DNA of 35,307 nt. Origin: Desulfobacteraceae bacterium UBA5616. GTDB taxonomy: Bacteria > Desulfobacterota > Desulfobacteria > Desulfobacterales > UBA5616. How positions within the stretch are numbered: the stretch's first letter is position 1; every line of letters begins with the position of its first letter. Positions 9,697 to 18,438 of the stretch are shown one piece after another. The notes beneath the pieces were generated by a model. The model had not been told where the DNA came from. It did not search any database and saw only the letters and a list, made by a program, of their open reading frames with translations. A program made the position numbers and the translations under genes. The stretch spans positions 19,327 to 54,633 of the forward strand of contig DIKO01000118.1 of assembly GCA_002423615.1 (NCBI GenBank). Reading direction: 5' to 3'.

Positions 9697-10029
9697 ATGA
9701 AACAATATGTTATAGATGAATTACGGCTGTGTGACCATCAGAAGATCAAGGACCACCTGGATGAACATTTCAGAGGGTCCAAAGTGGAGGGTATTTACTG
9801 GATACCCATTGAACCGGAATGCCTCACTCCGGTTCAGGCGGAACACAAATCATGCCAACCCCATTATTTTTCCATTTCACTGGATGAAAAATATCTGGCC
9901 TGTGAATTGTTGGTTCGCACCCATAACAAAATGCGGTGCGATTGCATGGGGTATGCCGACGAATCGCAAAGGGAACGCATCATCCGGTTCGCCGATTCCC
10001 TCCTTGAAACCCTGGGGATTCAAATTTAA
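9697..10029 (+). CDS. Conserved hypothetical protein with Cys motif
   Basis: A 110-residue soluble protein beginning MKQYVIDELRLCDHQ. I recognise it as a type of small protein seen in Deltaproteobacteria but know no function for it. Conserved-looking features are GIYWIPI, a CQPHYF segment, an ELLVRT segment and a RCDCMGYADESQRE segment with closely spaced cysteines that could bind a metal. A GTG at 9679 would add six residues; the ATG at 9697 gives the cleaner start. It sits between two glycerolipid acyltransferase genes, which hints at a membrane-lipid setting and nothing firmer. Confidence 0.7.
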   Translation: MKQYVIDELRLCDHQKIKDHLDEHFRGSKVEGIYWIPIEPECLTPVQAEHKSCQPHYFSISLDEKYLACELLVRTHNKMRCDCMGYADESQRERIIRFADSLLETLGIQI

Positions 10030-10074
10030 CGGATCTGAGGAAAGAAAGACCCGCAGCGTTGAGAATCATAAAAC

Positions 10075-10794
10075 ATGCTTAAAACCATCCTCGTCTTGGT
10101 CTATGCCGTTCCGGCGACGGGTATTTTTGGAAGCCTGGCAGCGGTAACGGCCTTTTTCAGCAAAAACGGCAGAATTCCCCATCGCGTCGCCATTGTCTGG
10201 GCCAGATCCATTCTTTGGGCCAGTGGCGTGAAAGTGAGGGTTACCGGTGGAAACCTCCTCGATCCGTACAAGCCGTATATTTTGATGGCCAACCATCAGA
10301 GCAATTTTGACATCCTTGCCCTTTTCGCCGGTCTGCCCGTTCCTTTCCGATGGCTGGCCAAGGCGGAATTATTCAAAATCCCGATTTTTTCTCATGGGAT
10401 GCGGGGATGCGGATATATCAGCATTGACCGGTCGAACCGGGAATCCGCCATTCAAAGCCTTGAAGAAGCGGCAGATAAAATCAGAAGCGGCGTTTCAGTT
10501 ATGATTTTTCCCGAAGGCACCCGGAGCATGGACGGGAAACTGCTGCCGTTTAAAAAGGGTGGATTCATTCTGGCCGTTAAATCCAGGGTCCCCATCGTAC
10601 CCGTGGTGATTACCGGGTCCCTTTCCATCATGCCCAAGAAAAAACTTATGATCAGATCGGGTGAAATCCACTTGAATATTTTGGATCCCATGGACACCGC
10701 ATCTTACACCGAAGCCGGCAAGGAAGAGCTTATATCAGCCGTTCGGAAAACCATTGAAAACGCCCTTGAAAGAAAAAAAGAGGAAGATTCCTGA
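10075..10794 (+). CDS. plsC: 1-acyl-sn-glycerol-3-phosphate acyltransferase (PlsC)
   Basis: A 239-residue enzyme that adds the second acyl chain to lysophosphatidic acid, giving phosphatidic acid at the inner membrane. The four family blocks are visible: NHQSNFD (His74, Asp79), the GCGYISIDR block near 111-119, FPEGTRS (145-151) and the VPIVPVVITG block. One N-terminal membrane helix covers about residues 5-28. Its stop overlaps the RNase J start by one base (TGATG), a coupling that points to a shared operon running from yihG or the small protein to the methyltransferase. Confidence 0.94.
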   Translation: MLKTILVLVYAVPATGIFGSLAAVTAFFSKNGRIPHRVAIVWARSILWASGVKVRVTGGNLLDPYKPYILMANHQSNFDILALFAGLPVPFRWLAKAELFKIPIFSHGMRGCGYISIDRSNRESAIQSLEEAADKIRSGVSVMIFPEGTRSMDGKLLPFKKGGFILAVKSRVPIVPVVITGSLSIMPKKKLMIRSGEIHLNILDPMDTASYTEAGKEELISAVRKTIENALERKKEEDS

Positions 10795-12443
10795 TGTTGA
10801 AGATTATCCCCCTGGGGGGGTTGGGCGAAATCGGCATGAACATGATGGTCTTCGAATACGGGGACACCCTTTTTGTAGTGGACGCGGGGTTGATGTTTCC
10901 CGAGGATTATATGCTGGGTGTGGATCATGCCATACCGGACATGGAGTACCTTAAGCAAAACAGATCCAAGATGGCCGGCATCGTGTTGACGCATGCCCAC
11001 GAAGACCACATCGGCGCACTTCCCCATCTTCTGAAAATATCCAACGTTCCGGTATTCGGAACACCGTTCACCCTGGGCATCGTGCGCCACAAGCTGGAAG
11101 AATACGGCATCCTCGCAAAAACCGCGCTTCACGAAATTCAACCCCGGGAAGGACTCCGGATAGGGGAATTCCATCTGGAATTCATCCGGGTGGGACACAG
11201 CGTGGTGGATGGCGTGGGCATGTGCATCAAGTCACCGGTGGGAAACATCATTCACACCGGTGACTTCAAGATCAACAACGCAGCCCTGAACGGTCCGGTG
11301 ACGGATGTGACCAAATTCGCCCATTACGGCGAGGAAGGGGTTCTGGCCCTGCTGTCCGATTCGACCAATGTCGAAAAGGAGGGGTATACCAAGTCCGCCC
11401 AGGAAATCGGCGAAATCCTGGCCAATATCATGAATAAGGCCAAAGGCCGGATCATTATCGCCCTTTTCGCATCCAATATCACAAGGATACAGATGGTGGT
11501 CAATATCGCCTGTGAACTGGGCAGGAAAGTGATCATCAACGGTCGAAGCATCGAGGTCAGCGTCAATATCGCAAAAGAACTGAACTTTATTGAGATTCCC
11601 CCGGGGATTGAAATCGATATCAGCCAGGTCAATGATTATGCCGATGATGAAGTGGTCATGATCACCACGGGCAGCCAGGGTGAGCCCATGTCGGCCCTTG
11701 CCCGTATGGCCGCCGGCGCCCATAAGCAAATCGCCGTGAAGGAAGGGGATACGGTGGTTTTGTCTTCCAAATTCATCCCCGGAAACGAAAAAGCCATTAC
11801 CAAGATCATCAACAATTTATACCGGCTCGGAGCCGATGTCATCTACGAAAAGGTGTCCAACATCCATGTGTCGGGTCATGCATTCAGGGAAGAACTGAAA
11901 TTAATGATCAACCTGACCCGGCCCAGGTATTTTATTCCCATTCACGGTGAATACCGGCATCTGATTCTTCATGCCCGGCTGGCCGGGCAGGTGGGTATCC
12001 CCAAGGAGCGTATTCTATTGGCGGAAAACGGTCAGATCATCGAATTCGACAAAACCGGAGGGCGGGTCCGGGGCACCGTACCCACCGGACGCATTTTCAT
12101 TGACGGAAAGGGGATCGGGGATGTGGGGCGCAGCGTTTTACGGGAAAGGCGGACCCTTTCCGAGGACGGTCTGGTGGCGGTCACCCTGGCTATTGACGAG
12201 GAAACGGGGATCGTGGTTTACGGCCCCGAGGTGACCAGCCGGGGGTTTGTCTTTGAAACCCAGACAGGGCATCTTATCGATGACGCCCAGTGCGTTATTC
12301 TAGAGGCGGTCGAGGATATCGGCCCGCAGGTCCCCAATCGCGTTGACAAGATCAGATCCAGGATCCAGAGGGAATTGAAACAGTATTTTTTCTTCACCAT
12401 TGGTCGAAAGCCGATGATACTGCCGTTCATCATGGAAATATAA
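10794..12443 (+). CDS. rnj: Ribonuclease J
   Basis: A 549-residue metallo-beta-lactamase/beta-CASP RNase that matures and degrades RNA with 5'-to-3' exonuclease and endonuclease activity. The family start IPLGGLGEIGMN is followed by the metal motif THAHEDHIGA (His67, His69, Asp71, His72), a GHSVVDG segment, the HTGDFKI segment, the beta-CASP segments with SDSTN and ITTGSQGEPMSAL, and the IPIHGEYRHL block. The length is normal, including the C-terminal domain. It is translationally coupled to plsC and precedes ftsK by 12 bases. Confidence 0.97.
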   Translation: MLKIIPLGGLGEIGMNMMVFEYGDTLFVVDAGLMFPEDYMLGVDHAIPDMEYLKQNRSKMAGIVLTHAHEDHIGALPHLLKISNVPVFGTPFTLGIVRHKLEEYGILAKTALHEIQPREGLRIGEFHLEFIRVGHSVVDGVGMCIKSPVGNIIHTGDFKINNAALNGPVTDVTKFAHYGEEGVLALLSDSTNVEKEGYTKSAQEIGEILANIMNKAKGRIIIALFASNITRIQMVVNIACELGRKVIINGRSIEVSVNIAKELNFIEIPPGIEIDISQVNDYADDEVVMITTGSQGEPMSALARMAAGAHKQIAVKEGDTVVLSSKFIPGNEKAITKIINNLYRLGADVIYEKVSNIHVSGHAFREELKLMINLTRPRYFIPIHGEYRHLILHARLAGQVGIPKERILLAENGQIIEFDKTGGRVRGTVPTGRIFIDGKGIGDVGRSVLRERRTLSEDGLVAVTLAIDEETGIVVYGPEVTSRGFVFETQTGHLIDDAQCVILEAVEDIGPQVPNRVDKIRSRIQRELKQYFFFTIGRKPMILPFIMEI

Positions 12444-12455
12444 AACATATCGCTT

Positions 12456-14615
12456 ATGAGAAAAGAAATCATCGGCATCTGCTTTTTTTTTCTGGTGGTC
12501 TTTACCCTGATCAGCCTCGTGTCTTACAGTCCTTTGGACCCGTCCATCAACCATGCCGTGCAGTCAGAAGAAATTCATAATGTTTTCGGAATATTCGGGG
12601 CACATGTCGCCGGAATTCTCATAGGACTTTTCGGCCTCGGGGCCTTGTGGATACCCATCTTACTGTTGATTTTAAGCGCCCAGTTTTTCGCTCAGCACCC
12701 CGGAAGGGCCATGATGCTGACCATTGCGGGCGGGGGATTTCTGATTTTGTCCACCGGCGGTCTGTTGAGTCTGCAAGCCCTGCCCGGGCATGAGATGACC
12801 ATTATGGGAAAGGAGTTTTCCACCGGGGGTTTCATCGGCATCCCCTTAAGCGCTTTTCTCATTCAGTACACCAATTTAATCGGCGCGGTCATTATTTTGA
12901 TGGTCCTCTGGCTCATCGGGCTGATTCTGACCACGGGGTTTTCGATGGTCCGGTTTTTCCGACAATGCCGGCGGACCGCTTCCCTTGCCCTTGACCGCGT
13001 CAAGACGCTGATGATCAAATACCTCGAACGAAAAAAAAAGTCATCCCGAATCGCCAGGGTCAAAAAACAGGAGAAGTTCAAAAAGAAGCCGGAAGTTAAA
13101 ATCCAGTCATCTCCCTCCCGGAAAATAAAATCCCCACCCGTCCCCAAACAGGAAGTGTTCGATTTCATGCGAAAGAATTCGGGATTTCAACTGCCTCCCG
13201 TCAGCCTGCTGGATGATCCGGAACCCAGTGTGTTTTCGGTGGATGATGAAAGTCTTAAAATGAAGTCCAAACTCCTGGAGAAAAAACTGGAGGACTTCGG
13301 TGTTAAAGGGGAGGTGGCCGCCATATTTCCGGGGCCCGTGATCACCACCTTTGAGTACAAGCCGGCACCGGGAGTGAAAATCAACAAGGTGGTCAATCTG
13401 ACCGATGATCTGGCCCTGGCCCTTCGGGCATTATCCATCCGCATTGTTGCACCCATCCCGGGTAAGGACGCCATCGGTATTGAAATCCCCAACAGCGAAA
13501 GAGAAATGGTCCGATTCAAGGAGATCATCGCCACGCCGATTTTTGAAAAATCCAAATCGAGCCTGACCATCTGCCTGGGAAAAGACATTGTGGGCAACCC
13601 CGTGATAACCGACCTGGATAAGATGCCCCACCTCCTGGTGGCCGGCACCACGGGTGCGGGAAAAAGCGTGGGCCTCAACACGATGATCTGCAGCCTGGTC
13701 TATAAGTCGACGCCGGAGGAAGTGAAAATGATCATGGTGGATCCCAAGCGCATCGAACTTTCCGTTTATGACGGCATCCCCCATCTCATCACGCCGGTGG
13801 TGACCAGCGCTAAAAAAGCCACCAACGCCCTTTTCTGGGCCGTCAAAGAAATGGAGCGCCGGTATGAGCTGCTCTCGGTGAAAAAAGCCCGGAACATCCG
13901 TCAGTACAATCAGAAGGTCGACAAGGAACAACCCGCCGACAAGGAAAATCCGGATGAACTTCTCCCCTATATCGTGATTGTCATTGACGAACTGGCGGAT
14001 TTGATGATGGTGGCCTCAAGGGATGTGGAAGTGGCCTTGACCCGGCTGGCCCAGATGGCCAGGGCTGCCGGGATACATCTCATCGTCGCCACACAGCGCC
14101 CATCCGTTGATGTGCTCACCGGGATCATCAAGGCGAATTTCCAGACCCGGATTTCCTTTAAGGTCACTTCCAAAACCGACTCCAGAACCATCATCGACTG
14201 TAACGGGGCTGAAAATCTCCTGGGCAAGGGAGACATGCTTTTCCTGCCGCCCGGTACCTCCAAACTACAGCGGATTCACGGTGCGTTTATTTCCGAATCC
14301 GAAGTGGCCCGGATCACGGAGTTCTTAAAACAGCAGAAGCCCCCGGAATACGATGAAACGGTGACCCTGGTGTCGCCCGAACAAGCCTCGGAGGAAACCG
14401 GCGGGGAAGAGCACGACGAGCGATATGACGATGCCGTTGCCCTTGTGACCAAAACGCGGCAGGCGTCCATTTCAATGGTTCAGCGTCACTTGCGCATTGG
14501 ATACAACCGGGCCGCCAGGATCATTGAAACCATGGAAAAGGAAGGGATTATCGGGCCTTCGGACGGGGTTAAAACCCGGGATGTGCTCGTGAAGGGATAT
14601 GATGAAATGCCATGA
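12456..14615 (+). CDS. ftsK: DNA translocase FtsK
   Basis: A 719-residue FtsK/SpoIIIE protein that pumps DNA through the closing septum and aids chromosome dimer resolution. Four membrane helices occupy about residues 5-175. A basic linker of about 100 residues follows, then the alpha and beta motor domains with Walker A GTTGAGKS (397-404), a VIVIDELADLMM Walker B and the ATQRPSVDV segment. The gamma winged-helix domain that reads KOPS sites is at the end (about 645-715, with RIGYNRAARIIE). The linker is short compared with E. coli FtsK. No clear ribosome site precedes the ATG. Confidence 0.96.
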   Translation: MRKEIIGICFFFLVVFTLISLVSYSPLDPSINHAVQSEEIHNVFGIFGAHVAGILIGLFGLGALWIPILLLILSAQFFAQHPGRAMMLTIAGGGFLILSTGGLLSLQALPGHEMTIMGKEFSTGGFIGIPLSAFLIQYTNLIGAVIILMVLWLIGLILTTGFSMVRFFRQCRRTASLALDRVKTLMIKYLERKKKSSRIARVKKQEKFKKKPEVKIQSSPSRKIKSPPVPKQEVFDFMRKNSGFQLPPVSLLDDPEPSVFSVDDESLKMKSKLLEKKLEDFGVKGEVAAIFPGPVITTFEYKPAPGVKINKVVNLTDDLALALRALSIRIVAPIPGKDAIGIEIPNSEREMVRFKEIIATPIFEKSKSSLTICLGKDIVGNPVITDLDKMPHLLVAGTTGAGKSVGLNTMICSLVYKSTPEEVKMIMVDPKRIELSVYDGIPHLITPVVTSAKKATNALFWAVKEMERRYELLSVKKARNIRQYNQKVDKEQPADKENPDELLPYIVIVIDELADLMMVASRDVEVALTRLAQMARAAGIHLIVATQRPSVDVLTGIIKANFQTRISFKVTSKTDSRTIIDCNGAENLLGKGDMLFLPPGTSKLQRIHGAFISESEVARITEFLKQQKPPEYDETVTLVSPEQASEETGGEEHDERYDDAVALVTKTRQASISMVQRHLRIGYNRAARIIETMEKEGIIGPSDGVKTRDVLVKGYDEMP

Positions 14616-15264
14616 AGAAAACCGGACGGAGCCGGAATTGGATTTCCTCCTGATCAACCGCACCAAAGGATTCATGGATGAGGATGAAGGTCTTTATCTC
14701 CATGAAACGGCAAGCCTTGCAAGCCGGTTCGGGGCCTGCCTCGAAATCGGCAGCTATTGCGGAAAATCAACGATTTACCTGGGGAGCGGTTGTAAACCCA
14801 ACAACGGGATACTGTTTTCCATTGATCACCACCGGGGGTCCGAAGAGCAGCAGCCCGGGGAGGAATATTTTGATCCGGATCTTCTGGATCACCAGACCCG
14901 CCAAATCGACACGTTCAGGTTTTTCAGGAAAACCATCGAAGCGGCCGGTCTGGTTGATACCGTGGTCCCCATGGTGTGCAAAAGCCATGTGGCCGCGAGA
15001 AAATGGACAACCCCGTTAAGCCTGGTGTTCATCGACGGGGGACACGCCCTGGAAACGGTCCGTAACGATTACAGCTCCTGGGCCGGTCATGTCATGCCCG
15101 GCGGGTATCTCCTTTTCCACGATATTTTTCCGGACCCCGAAAAGGGCGGGCAGGCACCCTATGAAATCTATAAAATGGCAGCAGGTTCCGGCCTTTTCCG
15201 GGAACTTCCCATGAAAAAAACCATCGGGGTGCTGCAACGCTTAATGCCGGGGGAATTGCCATAG
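14602..15264 (+). CDS. Class I SAM-dependent methyltransferase (Methyltransf_24-like)
   Basis: About 220 residues. A Rossmann methyltransferase motif I is seen as CLEIGSYCGKSTIYLG, a motif with the acidic SAM ribose ligand as LFSIDHHRGSEEQ, and the strand-5 block as LVFIDGGHALETVRNDY. The VFIDGGH...D pattern is typical of the family that includes cephalosporin hydroxylase-like and O-methyltransferase proteins. The substrate is unknown. The start overlaps the end of ftsK; ATG 14602 has a better spacing (five bases) to AAGGG than ATG 14599. It is probably the last gene of the plsC-rnj-ftsK operon. Confidence 0.82.
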   Translation: MKCHEENRTEPELDFLLINRTKGFMDEDEGLYLHETASLASRFGACLEIGSYCGKSTIYLGSGCKPNNGILFSIDHHRGSEEQQPGEEYFDPDLLDHQTRQIDTFRFFRKTIEAAGLVDTVVPMVCKSHVAARKWTTPLSLVFIDGGHALETVRNDYSSWAGHVMPGGYLLFHDIFPDPEKGGQAPYEIYKMAAGSGLFRELPMKKTIGVLQRLMPGELP

Positions 15265-15283
15265 TTATTTCAAACCTGCGATG

Positions 15284-15304
15284 CCGGATCACATGGTGCT
15301 CCGG
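15284..15304 (+). other. Hairpin-forming inverted repeat after the methyltransferase gene
   Basis: CCGGA and TCCGG flank a CAC-ATG-GTG core, so a compact hairpin with one mismatch can form. It lies 20 bases after the methyltransferase stop, in the 110-base gap before the GT39 gene. The following bases are only moderately T-rich and not contiguous, so this is a weak terminator candidate. Confidence 0.3.
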
Positions 15305-15375
15305 GCCGTAATTTCGATTTTGTATTTACCTTTCCGGATGGATCCATTTTTTGAACCAACAGTGCGGGAGACATG

Positions 15376-17043
15376 ATGACGGACATTGTAAGACAACGGG
15401 TTTTGGGATTATGTCTCCTTTTTTTGATATTTGACTTTTTCTTTCTGGGGCTCGGCGGATACGATCTCACGGCCCCGGACGAGCCCCGGTTTGCCCTGGT
15501 GGCCCGGGAAATGCTTTCGGACAATCACTGGATTTTGCCCCATCGGAACCAAATTCCCTATCCGGACAAACCCCCGCTTTTTTTCTGGACCATTGCCGCC
15601 TTTTCAGCTCTTGGGGGCGGAACCGTCACTGCCTGGACCGGCCGGTTGCCCTCAGCCCTGGCTGCTGCCGTTATTCTTTTTCTCATGTGGGGATGGAGCC
15701 GCCCCAAGAAGCAGGACGATCTTCTGCCCCTGCTGACGGTTATCGTGCTGATGAGCTGCGTCAAATTCTTCTTCCAGGCCAGGATCGCCCAGATCGATAT
15801 GGTCCTTTGCCTGTTCACCACCGCATCGCTGTTGACCGGCTACAATGCCCTAACCGGAAAACCCTACAGCCCCTTCTGGCTGGGAATGTTCATGGGACTG
15901 GGCATTCTGGCTAAAGGGCCGGTGGGATACCTGGTGCCCGCCGGTTCCATGGCCCTGTTCGCGGTCTTTGGGGGCCGGGAAACATGGCGTAACTACCCTG
16001 TAAAGGCCCTGGTTTGGGGGCTTGTTCCCGTTATGGGGTGGCTGGCCCTGTTGGTGCTGGATGTGGCCCTTCACAACCAGTGGGATTATCTTAAAAATCT
16101 TTTGTTCAAGCAGACCGTTGTGCGGTACCTGGACCCCTGGCATCATTATCAGCCTTTTTATTATTTCTGGGTTTCCATCCTTTATGATTTTCTGCCCTGG
16201 ACCCCTTTTCTGCTGCTCTCACTTCCCTTGTCCGGAAACCGCCGGCGGTCCCTTGACAGCAGGGAAAAATTTTCATGGGCGGTCATCCTGTTTACCATGG
16301 TGTTTTTTTCATTGTCCAGGGGCAAACGGAACCTTTACATTTTGCCCTTGTTTCCATTTGCCGCATATGTTTCGGCGGTAAAACTCAAAGAATTGATGAA
16401 GCGTGACGTTTTCAACCGATGGGAGAGCCTTGCAGCCGTTTTTCCTGGCCTGCTCTTCCTGATTCTGGGAGCCGCCCTGGTGCTGCCGGCCGGGGGCTGG
16501 GTGACAATTCCCGCAGCCTGGATCGATTCCCGACCGCCCCAGGCCTGGATTTTGACCGGCGGCATATTGCTGTTGATCATTGCCCTGGGCATTTTCGGGG
16601 CCTGGATGAAACACCGGTTCAGACCGGTGGTTGCAGGAACCCTGGCCGCCATGCTGGTTGTCAATTTTTTGTTTTTTTCCGTGGTGCTGCCCTGGCTTGA
16701 CCCCCACCGAAGCGCCAGAGGGTTCATGCAGAAGGCGAACGCCCTGATTCGATCCAGGTCCGGAGATCCCGTGGTGGGAATGGTGGATTTCCGCGCGGAA
16801 TATCGATTTTATGGTGATTACCCTCTGGTTGAACTGGCCAATGAAGGCGGGGGCCCGGATCCCGGCTTGCCGAAAATTGAAAATTTCTTTGACAAATACC
16901 CCCAAGGGTGGCTTATCGTAAGGGAAAAACACTGGGAACAGTTTGCAAAAACCCATGCCGTGGAATCGGAAATCCACCTGATGCAGAAAATCGGTGATCG
17001 CAAGAACATGATGCTGGTGAGTAAAAAGGACCAAAGTCGATGA
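15376..17043 (+). CDS. GT39-family (ArnT-like) membrane glycosyltransferase
   Basis: About 555 residues with ten or more membrane helices. The first periplasmic loop carries the family signature GYDLTAPDEPRFALVAREM, in which the acidic residues next to DEPR are catalytic in ArnT and protein O-mannosyltransferases. A second loop has YPDKPPLFFW, also typical. Such enzymes transfer a sugar from undecaprenyl phosphate to lipid A or another envelope acceptor on the outer face of the inner membrane. ATG 15376 has better spacing to GGGAG than ATG 15373. Its stop overlaps the ArnC-like gene by four bases (ATGA), which suggests enzyme and donor synthase are made together. Confidence 0.9.
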   Translation: MTDIVRQRVLGLCLLFLIFDFFFLGLGGYDLTAPDEPRFALVAREMLSDNHWILPHRNQIPYPDKPPLFFWTIAAFSALGGGTVTAWTGRLPSALAAAVILFLMWGWSRPKKQDDLLPLLTVIVLMSCVKFFFQARIAQIDMVLCLFTTASLLTGYNALTGKPYSPFWLGMFMGLGILAKGPVGYLVPAGSMALFAVFGGRETWRNYPVKALVWGLVPVMGWLALLVLDVALHNQWDYLKNLLFKQTVVRYLDPWHHYQPFYYFWVSILYDFLPWTPFLLLSLPLSGNRRRSLDSREKFSWAVILFTMVFFSLSRGKRNLYILPLFPFAAYVSAVKLKELMKRDVFNRWESLAAVFPGLLFLILGAALVLPAGGWVTIPAAWIDSRPPQAWILTGGILLLIIALGIFGAWMKHRFRPVVAGTLAAMLVVNFLFFSVVLPWLDPHRSARGFMQKANALIRSRSGDPVVGMVDFRAEYRFYGDYPLVELANEGGGPDPGLPKIENFFDKYPQGWLIVREKHWEQFAKTHAVESEIHLMQKIGDRKNMMLVSKKDQSR

Positions 17044-17780
17044 ATTTTGAAAATCTGGATATCAGCGTAATTGTGCCGGTAAAGGATGAAGATGAAAATA
17101 TCACCCTTCTGGCGGGTGAAATTGATACGGCCATGGCAAAAATGAATTATTCCTGGGAATGTCTGTGGGTGGATGATGGATCCACGGATGACACCTTGTC
17201 CAGGATCAGTAAAATCGGCGAAACCAACCCGAGGCATCGCTACCTTTCGCTTGAACGGAATTTCGGACAGTCCGCCGCCATGGCCGCAGGATTCAAACAC
17301 GCCGAAGGACGCATCCTGGTGACCCTGGATGGAGACGGCCAGAATGACCCGGCGGATATCCCCATGCTGGTGAATCGCCTGATTTCCGAAAACGCGGATA
17401 TGGTTAACGGCCGGAGAAGAAAGCGGGAGGACTCCCTGATCCGAAAAATATCCTCCCGTCTCGGAAATGGATTCCGGAATTGGGTCACCGGGGAAAACGT
17501 CCGGGATGTGGGGTGTTCCCTTCGGGCCTTTCGCCGGCCATGCGTGGAACACGTGCCGGTGTTCAAGGGAATGCACCGGTTTCTGCCGACCCTGGTCCGG
17601 ATCGTGGGTTATGGCAGGATTGTTGAGATATCGGTCAACCACCGCCCACGGGAACGCGGCCAAACCAAGTACGGTATCGGCAATCGTCTCTGGGTGGGGC
17701 TGGCGGACACCCTTGCCGTCCGCTGGATGCAAAGCCGGATGGTTTTCCCCAGAATTAAAGAAGACAGTCGTATCAGATAA
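17040..17780 (+). CDS. GT2 glycosyltransferase, polyprenyl-phosphate sugar synthase (ArnC/DPM1-like)
   Basis: A 246-residue GT-A enzyme. ISVIVPVKDEDENI, WVDDGSTDDTL and TLDGDGQNDPADIP are the nucleotide-sugar and metal sites of the DPM/ArnC group, and a GCSLRAFRR segment and HRPRERGQTKYG follow. There are no C-terminal membrane helices, unlike ArnC of E. coli, so it is closer to the soluble DPM1 type. It should load a sugar from a nucleotide donor onto undecaprenyl phosphate for the upstream GT39 enzyme. The sugar is unknown. Confidence 0.9.
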   Translation: MNFENLDISVIVPVKDEDENITLLAGEIDTAMAKMNYSWECLWVDDGSTDDTLSRISKIGETNPRHRYLSLERNFGQSAAMAAGFKHAEGRILVTLDGDGQNDPADIPMLVNRLISENADMVNGRRRKREDSLIRKISSRLGNGFRNWVTGENVRDVGCSLRAFRRPCVEHVPVFKGMHRFLPTLVRIVGYGRIVEISVNHRPRERGQTKYGIGNRLWVGLADTLAVRWMQSRMVFPRIKEDSRIR

Positions 17781-17795
17781 AAGGATGTAAGATTC

Positions 17796-18071
17796 ATGGA
17801 AACTTTCTGGCTGGTTCTCGGTTTTTTTGCCCAGGCGTTGTTTTTCGGACGTTTTTTTGTTCAGTGGATCGCCAGTGAAAAAGCAGGCAAAAGCGTCGTC
17901 CCCATACATTTCTGGTACTTCAGCATATCCGGCGGGCTGTTGTTGCTGGCTTACGCCATTTACCGCAAAGACCCCGTGTTCATTTTAGGTCAGGCTACCG
18001 GCATATTGATCTACAGCCGGAATCTGTACCTCATTGCAAGGGAAAAACGGAATGCAAAATCCAGTGGCTGA
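17796..18071 (+). CDS. LAB_N-domain small membrane protein
   Basis: A 91-residue protein with three membrane helices (about 5-25, 38-57 and 62-80). The FGRFFVQWIASEKAGKSVVP and FWYFSISGG segments identify the 'lipid-A-disaccharide synthase N-terminal domain' family. This domain is fused to LpxB in some species and stands alone in others, often next to GT2 and GT39 genes. It resembles PQ-loop/SWEET-type transporters and may flip or carry a lipid-linked sugar, which would suit its place as the third gene of this envelope module. An AAAGGAT site precedes the ATG. Confidence 0.86.
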   Translation: METFWLVLGFFAQALFFGRFFVQWIASEKAGKSVVPIHFWYFSISGGLLLLAYAIYRKDPVFILGQATGILIYSRNLYLIAREKRNAKSSG

Positions 18072-18103
18072 AATCCATTTCTGGTCAGCTCAAATTTCCC
18101 TGA

Positions 18104-18346
18104 GATCTGCAAAACCCGGAGCATGATCGAAATATATCTGATCCTGTAAAAAGAAATGTGCTTCGGAGAGACGGCTGCAAGTGTACCGCATGCAATTGGT
18201 GGTCTCACGAGGTTTGGAACCGTTCCGACCCGCGTCATTTGGAATTACATCACCGAAAACCCCACGCCGAAGGTGGTGAAAATACAGAAAGCAATCTCAT
18301 CACAATATGCTCCGTTTATCATGATGAGATTCACCGCAAAAAATGA
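18104..18346 (+). pseudogene. N-terminally truncated HNH endonuclease remnant
   Basis: After a stop at 18101-18103 an open frame of about 80 codons has no ATG but reads as the C-terminal HNH domain of a nuclease. Visible are RDGCKCTAC (first zinc pair), LELHHRKPHAEGG (catalytic HH), NLITIC and YHDEIHRK. The usual second CxxCH pair has become C-S-V-Y-H, so one zinc ligand is lost. The N-terminal part is absent: the frame begins just 33 bases after the LAB_N gene. A GTG at 18158 could start a 62-residue product, but no ribosome site supports it. I infer a dead fragment of a restriction-type or homing-type nuclease. Confidence 0.68.
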
Positions 18347-18438
18347 TATTCAACGGGAAGCCGAACGATCTCTTCCAGCGGACCGCAAAAAGCCGTGGCC
18401 GCTGAAGAGCGCGTACGTTTTCATAAGGAAAAACAGAC

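Noticed and set aside
16818..17909. A 363-codon minus-strand open frame across the GT39/GT2 junction
   Set aside because: It covers the ends of three well-supported plus-strand genes and shows no family motif.
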